The notes beneath the pieces are model-generated. The model was not told where the DNA came from, ran no database searches, and worked only from the letters and a program-made list of their open reading frames with translations. Of a stretch of DNA of 64,000 nt, positions 58,567 to 64,000 are shown piece by piece (positions within the stretch are counted from its first letter, which is position 1; the number at the start of each line of letters is the position of its first letter). A program made the position numbers and the translations under genes. Source of the DNA: Thalassotalea euphylliae (lineage in GTDB: Bacteria; Pseudomonadota; Gammaproteobacteria; Enterobacterales; Alteromonadaceae); the NCBI RefSeq assembly GCF_003390375.1, contig NZ_QUOT01000001.1, forward strand, positions 2,480,001-2,544,000. The letters are read 5' to 3'.

Positions 58567-60642
58567 TTACTGCAATACCGAAATATCAGCAACCGCTAAG
58601 AAGCTGTTACGAATATTATTCAATAGTGTCAAACGGTTAGTTTTCACCGCTTCATCATCCGCCATCACCATCACATGCTCGAAGAAGTTATCAATCTCTT
58701 CTTTAATGGTCGCTAATGAAGTTAGCACACTTTGGTAATCTTTATTTGCCATTGCTGGAGCAACTTGCTCAGCAACTTTAGCAAAGGCGCTCGCTAATTG
58801 TTGCTCTGCCGCTTCTGATAATAACGAAGTATTAACGTCAGCCAGTAGCTCACCATCAAACTTAGCCAAGATATTACCAACACGTTTATTGGCTGCCGCT
58901 AAGGTTTCAGATTCCGCTAACGTTTTAAAATGCGCTACGGCACTGACACGTTGTTGGAAATCTAAAGGCGATGTTGGCTTGTTTACTAGCACTGATTGAA
59001 TAACATCAACGCTAATGCCTTGCTCTTCGAAATAAGCTTTAAAGCGCCCCATGACAAATTCAATGACATCAACGGCAACATTGTCATTAGTCAGCTTGTC
59101 ACCAAACAATGTTTGGCTATGGGCAATCAATGAAGCGATATCTAGGTTTAATTCTTTTTCAATAATAATACGAATTAAACCAATGGCAGCGCGGCGAAGT
59201 GCAAATGGATCTTTATCACCTTTTGGCGCTTGGCCAATACCGAAGATACCAACCAATGAATCTACCTTATCGGCAATCGCCACAGCACAACCAATGTTAG
59301 CTTCTGGTAAGCTGTCGCCCGCAAAGCGTGGACGGTATTGATCTTCTAATGCTTGCGCAATCGCGTCTGACTCACCATCGTGCTGAGCATAGTATTTACC
59401 CATAGTCCCTTGAACTTGTGGGAACTCTAACACCATCTCACTCATCAAGTCGGTTTTACTCAGTAAACCAGCTCGGTGTGCATCCGCTTTGTTTTCACCA
59501 ACTTGTTCGGCAATAAAGCCACTTAATGCTGCAATGCGCTCAGACTTATCTTTTAACGTGCCTAACTGTTTTTGGAACAATACAGATTCAAGGCTCGTTA
59601 AGCGTGACTCTAAACTTTGCTTTTTATCAGTTTTAAAGAAGAACTCCGCATCCGCTAAACGTGGACGAATCACTTTTTCGTTACCGAAGATGACTTGCTG
59701 TGGGTCTTTACTGTCGATATTAGCGACAAAGATAAACTGGTTTTTTAATTGACCATCTTTATCTTTCACTGGGAAGTATTTCTGGTGATCTTGCATCGAG
59801 TAAATTAATGGCTCTGCCGGCACTGACAAGAATTCCTCGTCAAAGCTACCCACTAACGTTACTGGCCATTCATTAATGCTTGTTACTTCTTCAAGTAAAC
59901 CTGCATCAACAATTGCATCACCATTAATATCTGTAGCCGCTTTTGCTACTTGCTCAATGATAAGTGCCTTACGCTTGTCGTAATCAGCAATAACAAACGC
60001 AGATTCAAGCACAGTTTCATAGTTGTTAGCGTGATCTAAGGTAATAAGACCGTCGTTTTCTTGGTAGTGGAAACGGTGACCTTGCAATTGGTTTGCCGAT
60101 GCCACACCGAGTGCTTCGCCTGCAATTAGCTCACCACCAAACATCATAGTTAACGTGTGCACTGGACGAATAAACTGGATGCGCTCGCTACCCCAACGCA
60201 TTGGTTTAGGGATAGGTAATTTACCTAATGCAGTGACCACCATCGCAGGAATTAACTCAGCAACGGATTTACCCGATTGGCTTGCCTTGTGCAGTAACCA
60301 CTCACCTTTGTCTGTGGTTAAACGCTCGGCTTGTTCTACAGTGATACCGTTTGAGCGTGCCCAGCCTTCAGCAGCTTTCGTTGGCTTACCGTCAGCATCA
60401 AATGCAACGTTAGTTGCAGGACCACGCTTTTCAACTACTTTGTCAGCTTGTTTTGCAGCAAGCGCTTTCACTTGAACCGCTAAACGACGAGGCGATGCAA
60501 ACCACTTACTGCTTTCAAACGCTAAGTCTGCTTGCTCTAGTTGCGTAATGATTTGCTGATGGAAAGTGCTCGCCAGTGTGCTTAGTGCTTTTGGTGGTAA
60601 TTCTTCCGTACCTAATTCGATAAGCAATGTTTCTGTCGTCAT
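58567..60642 (-). CDS. glyS: Glycyl-tRNA synthetase beta subunit GlyS
   Basis: A 691-residue subunit of the alpha2beta2 bacterial glycyl-tRNA synthetase; it binds tRNA-Gly. Conserved blocks: LLIELGTEELPPKAL at the N-terminus, SPRRLAVQV, KRGPATNVAFDADGKPTKAAEGWA, and the C-terminal anticodon-binding-like region with FFEHVMVMADDEAVKTNRLTLL. The ATG shares one base with the glyQ stop (TAATG), so the two are coupled. Confidence 0.97.
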   Translation of the reverse strand: MTTETLLIELGTEELPPKALSTLASTFHQQIITQLEQADLAFESSKWFASPRRLAVQVKALAAKQADKVVEKRGPATNVAFDADGKPTKAAEGWARSNGITVEQAERLTTDKGEWLLHKASQSGKSVAELIPAMVVTALGKLPIPKPMRWGSERIQFIRPVHTLTMMFGGELIAGEALGVASANQLQGHRFHYQENDGLITLDHANNYETVLESAFVIADYDKRKALIIEQVAKAATDINGDAIVDAGLLEEVTSINEWPVTLVGSFDEEFLSVPAEPLIYSMQDHQKYFPVKDKDGQLKNQFIFVANIDSKDPQQVIFGNEKVIRPRLADAEFFFKTDKKQSLESRLTSLESVLFQKQLGTLKDKSERIAALSGFIAEQVGENKADAHRAGLLSKTDLMSEMVLEFPQVQGTMGKYYAQHDGESDAIAQALEDQYRPRFAGDSLPEANIGCAVAIADKVDSLVGIFGIGQAPKGDKDPFALRRAAIGLIRIIIEKELNLDIASLIAHSQTLFGDKLTNDNVAVDVIEFVMGRFKAYFEEQGISVDVIQSVLVNKPTSPLDFQQRVSAVAHFKTLAESETLAAANKRVGNILAKFDGELLADVNTSLLSEAAEQQLASAFAKVAEQVAPAMANKDYQSVLTSLATIKEEIDNFFEHVMVMADDEAVKTNRLTLLNNIRNSFLAVADISVLQ

Positions 60643-61589
60643 TATGCTTTCCCCTCAACTGCTTTCTTGTCTGAATTGGCACTTTCTTCTGCACGTGTGC
60701 ACAGCGGGAAGCCTAATGCTTCACGAGCATTGTAATAAGCTTCCGCACACGCTTTCGCTAAGGTTCTAACACGTAAGATATAACGTTGACGTTCAGTAAC
60801 AGAAATCGCATGACGGGCATCGAGTAAGTTAAATGCGTGCGATGCTTTCATGACTTGCTCGTAAGCTGGTAAAGGTAAGCCCTTTTCAATTAAGTCTTGT
60901 GACACTTTTTCACACTGATCAAATTGATGGAATAAATCATTCACATCAGCGTGCTCGAAGTTATAAGCCGATTGCTCAACTTCGTTTTGATGGAATACGT
61001 CGCCGTACATTACTTTACCCATAGGACCGTCAGTCCACACTAGGTCGTAAATACTATCCACGTTTTGAATGTACATGGCTAGGCGCTCTAAGCCGTAAGT
61101 AATTTCACCCGTCACTGGCGCACACTCTAAGCCACCCACTTGCTGGAAGTAAGTAAACTGGGTGATCTCCATACCGTTTAACCAAACTTCCCAACCAAGG
61201 CCCCATGCACCTAATGTTGGCGACTCCCAGTTATCTTCAACAAAACGAATATCGTGCACGAGTGGGTCTATACCTAACTCTTTTAATGAGTTTAAGTATA
61301 ACTCTTGGATATTCTTTGGATTTGGCTTCAACATCACTTGGAATTGATAGTAATGTTGCAGACGGTTCGGGTTTTCACCATAACGACCATCAGTTGGACG
61401 ACGACACGGCTGTACGTAAGCACTGCTCATTGGCTCAGGGCCAATAGCGCGTAAGAATGTCATTGGGTGGAAAGTTCCCGCGCCTACTTCTAAATCTAAC
61501 GGCTGAATGATTACACAGCCTTGGCGAGACCAGTAATCTTGCAATTGCAAGATTAGCCCCTGAAAGGTTTTTATATCAAAGCTACTCAT
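60642..61589 (-). CDS. glyQ: Glycyl-tRNA synthetase alpha subunit GlyQ
   Basis: A 315-residue class II aminoacyl-tRNA synthetase subunit that activates glycine. Motifs: TFQGLILQLQDYW, QPLDLEVGAGTFHPMTFLRA, RRPTDGRYGENPNRLQHYYQFQV and GWEVWLNGMEITQFTYFQQVGG. I start at ATG 61589 (MSSFDIKTFQ), with a TGGA site 6 bases upstream; a TTG 21 bases earlier is less likely because E. coli GlyQ starts near the same point. First gene of the glyQS operon. Confidence 0.96.
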   Translation of the reverse strand: MSSFDIKTFQGLILQLQDYWSRQGCVIIQPLDLEVGAGTFHPMTFLRAIGPEPMSSAYVQPCRRPTDGRYGENPNRLQHYYQFQVMLKPNPKNIQELYLNSLKELGIDPLVHDIRFVEDNWESPTLGAWGLGWEVWLNGMEITQFTYFQQVGGLECAPVTGEITYGLERLAMYIQNVDSIYDLVWTDGPMGKVMYGDVFHQNEVEQSAYNFEHADVNDLFHQFDQCEKVSQDLIEKGLPLPAYEQVMKASHAFNLLDARHAISVTERQRYILRVRTLAKACAEAYYNAREALGFPLCTRAEESANSDKKAVEGKA

Positions 61590-61896
61590 GTCGTTCCAAA
61601 TGCGAGCCAAATGCTCTTTTTGCTAGTCGCTGTAAAGGATTTTAACGGTGATAAACCTAAAAGTGCCCTGACAGCTTAAATGAATAAAAAAATAGTCGCC
61701 TAGTATACCCAATGGCGTTTATTTCGCCTAGGGCTAGCGCCTAAGAAACACAAGGTTTTCACATATTCCTAAAGCGGTTGGGAAATATAAAATTTGGCAG
61801 GATGAAACTGTACAGTTGAATGAAATATTTGAATGGTTAGTTTGAGTTTGACTTACGTTTGCCATTTGATAAGAAATAAAACTTCTTACTCTTTAA
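61590..61896. other. Intergenic region upstream of glyQ
   Basis: About 300 bp, AT-rich, holding the glyQS promoter. I see no gene, T-box-like element or structured RNA in it. Confidence 0.45.
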
Positions 61897-61898
61897 AC

Positions 61899-61924
61899 AA
61901 AAAGCCCCACTACAATGTGGGGCT
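61899..61924 (-). terminator. Terminator after the SnoaL-like gene
   Basis: On the - strand a perfect 8-bp GC-rich stem (AGCCCCAC / GTGGGGCT) with a 6-base loop is followed by five T, about 35 bp after the stop. Confidence 0.85.
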
Positions 61925-61958
61925 CTATTTTAAATGCTAAATAAGATTATCTAATAGC

Positions 61959-62483
61959 TTAGTGTTTTTGATTAGCTCGAACCGTCTCGATATCCAAGTA
62001 AGTCACCTTCTCTTTAACCAAACCATTTTCGAAAATAATGATATCAGCGGCAGGGATAGAATAAGGCTTGTCTGATGGTTTAAATACGTGAGGGCCAACT
62101 CGAGGCACTAGATTAGCCTCAATATGCATGTCATATTCAAATACGCCATAGTTATCGCCTATGATGACTTTTTTAGGGGTAGAAGCGTAATTAGGCATTG
62201 AAGTAAATATTGCCGTTAACAATTCGCGCAGTTCCGCTTTACCTTTTGCAGGCTTAACACCTGCAACCATAATACGAAAGACTGTATCTTCAGTATGAAG
62301 TGCTACCGCAGCTTCAACATCTTGCTCCGCCCAAGTTTTACCATAAGCTTTCAGTAATGCTGGAATATCTTGCTTTACTGTTTCTTTTTGAGGCTCTTCC
62401 GCTAACGCCCATTTAGGTAAGACAAGTGCGGCTAGCATTAAGGTGATGGCATATAAGCGACGGTTAGTTTTTTGTTTTGGCAC
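61959..62483 (-). CDS. Secreted NTF2-like (SnoaL/DUF4440-type) protein
   Basis: A 174-residue protein. A signal peptide (LYAITLMLAALVLPKWALA, cleavage near residue 28) is followed by an NTF2-like cone fold: a helix with ALLKAYGKTWAEQDVEAAVALHTEDTVFR, and strands ending YSIPAADIIIFENGLVKEKVTYLD. Such domains serve as ligand-binding pockets or small enzymes; no specific activity can be given. The gene is a single unit between glyQS and an insertion element. Confidence 0.82.
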   Translation of the reverse strand: MPKQKTNRRLYAITLMLAALVLPKWALAEEPQKETVKQDIPALLKAYGKTWAEQDVEAAVALHTEDTVFRIMVAGVKPAKGKAELRELLTAIFTSMPNYASTPKKVIIGDNYGVFEYDMHIEANLVPRVGPHVFKPSDKPYSIPAADIIIFENGLVKEKVTYLDIETVRANQKH

Positions 62484-62672
62484 TGTGATTTCCCTTAGTT
62501 ACAGATTGTAATGTCTGTAACTAGGCTAGCATGGGTGCTTATAACGAACAATGCTAATAACCGCATACTACTATTAGCTAGCATTATATTGACCATATGG
62601 ACAACTAATTTAGCTATATTGCCTATACTTGTCTTTTATATATCTCTATCAACCATATGAATTGAAAAAGAA

Positions 62673-62699
62673 AAAGGCCACCTAACTTAAGTGGCCTTT
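62673..62699 (-). terminator. Orphan terminator-like hairpin
   Basis: A perfect 9-bp stem (AAAGGCCAC / GTGGCCTTT) followed by T-rich sequence on the - strand. No - strand gene now lies directly upstream of it; the IS element occupies that side, so it may belong to a gene displaced to beyond the element. Confidence 0.65.
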
Positions 62700-62739
62700 A
62701 CTAATCTAGTTGTGTGTAATTATGTATTAGGAGTTGTGG

Positions 62740-62900
62740 GTTCTCATAATTGATGTAAGTAGACCCTCCCATTATATATATGTAATTCACTAATTATGAG
62801 AATTTGGTTTTTGGGGGGTTTCTCATTAACAAAGAAAGTATCCACCATTATTCTCACAATTTTAGAATCACTTCCCACTATATATGTAGCAAATTTGAAA
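62740..62900. repeat. Inverted and direct short repeats in an AT-rich patch
   Basis: TTCTCATAATT at 62741-62751 is matched by its exact inverse AATTATGAGAA at 62792-62802. A related direct copy (TTCTCACAATT, then CTTCCCACTATATATGTA) lies about 110 bp downstream of the first (TTCTCATAATT, then CCTCCCATTATATATATGTA). Nature unknown. Confidence 0.5.
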
Positions 62901-62970
62901 TATGCACTTTGAATCGACCAGATTTTCCTAGACACAAATAAGTTGTAAACTTTGTGTCCTAGGAGGATGA

Positions 62971-63264
62971 ATGAGCGCTAAAAGATTTCCCGAAGAATTT
63001 AAGGTTCAGGCCGTTAAGCAAGTGACTGAAAAAGGTCACTCCGTTGCAAGCGTTGCAGAACGGTTAGATATCTCGACAAATAGTCTTTATATCTGGTTAA
63101 AACGCTATGGCAGTAACAGCGAACACTACCAAGAATTATCCGAGCAAGAAAAGCGTATTAAAGCGCTTGAGAAAGAACTAAAGCGTACTCAACAAGAACG
63201 TGATCTATTAAAGGAAGCCGCCGTGTACTTTGCGGGCGAGTCAAAGAAAAGTACACGTTCATAA
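62971..63264 (+). CDS. IS3-family transposase OrfA
   Basis: A 97-residue protein with an N-terminal helix-turn-helix (KRFPEEFKVQAVKQVTEKG, SVASVAERLDISTNSLYIWLKRY) that binds the IS ends, and a C-terminal leucine-zipper-like coil (LEKELKRTQQERDLLKEA). A strong AGGAGG site precedes the ATG at 62971. orfB overlaps in the -1 frame, so ribosomes are expected to slip near its end, probably in the A-rich run at 63243-63250, to make the fused OrfAB transposase. Confidence 0.92.
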   Translation: MSAKRFPEEFKVQAVKQVTEKGHSVASVAERLDISTNSLYIWLKRYGSNSEHYQELSEQEKRIKALEKELKRTQQERDLLKEAAVYFAGESKKSTRS

Positions 63265-64000
63265 AGTCTCGGCTCAACCAATACCCCATAAAGCTGATGT
63301 GCCAAGCGTTGCAAGTTCACCGCAGTGGCTTTCATGCTTGGTTGCAAAAGCCAGAATCCAAGCGAGCTAAGGATGACAAGCGCTTAACGGGTTTAATCAA
63401 ACAGTCTTGGCTTGAAAGCGGCTGCGTTTACGGTTATCGCAAAATTCAAAGTGATATGTTGGATTTAGGTGAAGTTTGCTCAAAGAATAGAGTTCATCGA
63501 TTAATGCAGTTATCAGGCATTCAAGCTCAAGTCGGCTATAAGAAGCGCAAAGGCAACTATGGCACTAAGCCTTCTGTGGTCGCAGATAACCAGTTAAAAC
63601 GACAGTTTGATGTAGTACAGCCAAATCAAGCTTGGGTAACTGATATCACTTATATTGATACGCACGAAGGCTTTCTCTATTTAGCCGTAGTTATCGACTT
63701 GTTTTCTCGGCAAGTCGTTGGCTGGTCGATGCAATCGATGATGCATACTGATTTAGTCTTAAGTGCATTACTCGCTGCTGTATGGCGAAGAAAACCTAAG
63801 CAAACGGTTATTATACATTCCGATCAAGGCAGCCAATTTACAGGTTATGACTGGCAACGATTTGCTGCTGAGCATAATTTATCACTCAGTATGAGTCGTA
63901 GAGGTAACTGCCATGATAATGCTGTTGCTGAGAGCTTCTTTCAGTTGCTAAAACGTGAACGGATCAAGCGAAGAAAATACAAAAATAGAGAAAAAGCTAA
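63240..64000 (+). CDS. IS3-family transposase OrfB (partial, runs off the window)
   Basis: The frame one base behind orfA is open from 63204 to the end of the window without a stop. From about 63249 it reads KYTFIKSRLNQYPIKLMCQ, then an HTH_21 region (SGCVYGYRKIQSDML) and the DDE catalytic domain. The catalytic residues are Asp in WVTDITYID, Asp in IIHSDQGSQF and Glu in NAVAESFFQLLKRE, so the enzyme core is intact. The C-terminus lies outside. Translation probably comes from -1 frameshifting from orfA; the start coordinate is approximate. Confidence 0.92.

Larger units (their letters stand above)
62484..62909. other. AT-rich intergenic region with short repeats, next to the IS element
   Basis: About 425 bp without a gene. 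It holds an isolated terminator-like hairpin at 62673-62699 and an AT-rich patch from 62740 with repeated TTCTCAyAATT and CCCAyTATATAT motifs. Confidence 0.55.
62910..64000 (+). mobile_element. IS3-family insertion sequence, left part (runs off the window)
   Basis: The element probably begins at the terminal repeat near 62910 (TGAATCGACC, then TTTTCCTAGACAC). It carries orfA and an orfB in the -1 frame, the standard layout of the IS3 family. A hairpin formed by CCTAGACACAAA and TTTGTGTCCTAGG lies just before orfA. The right end lies beyond the window. The exact end and target duplication cannot be set without it. Subgroup is uncertain (IS3 or IS51 type). Confidence 0.85.

Overview
The window looks like chromosomal DNA of a marine gammaproteobacterium, most likely Alteromonadales and Colwelliaceae-like (Colwellia/Thalassotalea). 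This is inferred from the protein sequences, the moderate GC content, and gene orders shared with E. coli, Shewanella and Vibrio: spoT-trmH-recG, ilvLGMEDA-comM-ilvY-ilvC, yrdA-yrdB-aroE-tsaC-yrdD-smg-dprA-def-fmt-rsmB-trkA, pepQ-yigZ-trkH and glyQS. No species can be named from the sequence alone.

Layout. 0-6 kb: 3' part of spoT, then ridA, trmH, recG and ldhA on the + strand. 6-11.2 kb: a small membrane protein of unknown function, the Rep helicase, ubiK, a membrane-anchored XRE-type regulator and an SPFH/prohibitin-like protein. 11.5-22.8 kb: the branched-chain amino-acid locus. ilvGMEDA is on the - strand behind a short leader peptide (ilvL) and an attenuator; then come comM, and divergent ilvY/ilvC with a candidate operator between them. 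23-29.5 kb: an accessory signalling block with a chemoreceptor, a zinc-ribbon/Sel1 membrane protein, a receiver-TPR protein with an altered receiver site, and an MFS transporter. 29.5-35.8 kb: a complete rRNA operon on the - strand (16S-23S-5S-tRNA-Tyr), followed by a second 5S-tRNA-Tyr unit whose 5S copy is strongly diverged. Tandem promoters with GC-rich discriminators and two boxA-like sites are visible. 36-46.3 kb: gamma-carbonic anhydrase, yrdB, aroE, an OmpW porin, hemF-tsaC, an acyl-CoA synthetase, purEK, yrdD, smg and dprA. 46.4-61.6 kb: a LysM protein, def-fmt-rsmB-trkA, trkH, yigZ-pepQ, slt, tusA and glyQS. 61.9-64 kb: a secreted SnoaL-like protein, an AT-rich repeat patch and the left part of an IS3-family element that runs off the window end.

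Most genes are housekeeping. The ilv cluster makes Ile/Val/Leu precursors under leader-peptide attenuation (GMEDA) and IlvY control (ilvC). RidA detoxifies the enamine by-product of IlvA. def, fmt and rsmB serve translation start and rRNA modification. trkA and trkH form the potassium-uptake system. TsaC, TrmH and TusA serve tRNA modification.

I found no CRISPR array, prophage, toxin-antitoxin pair or recognisable defence island. I also found nothing I would call a new multi-gene system. The most unusual item is the diverged second 5S rRNA copy in the tandem 5S-tRNA-Tyr array. Next are the membrane-bound XRE regulator, the degenerate receiver-TPR protein and the pentapeptide-repeat extension on YigZ.
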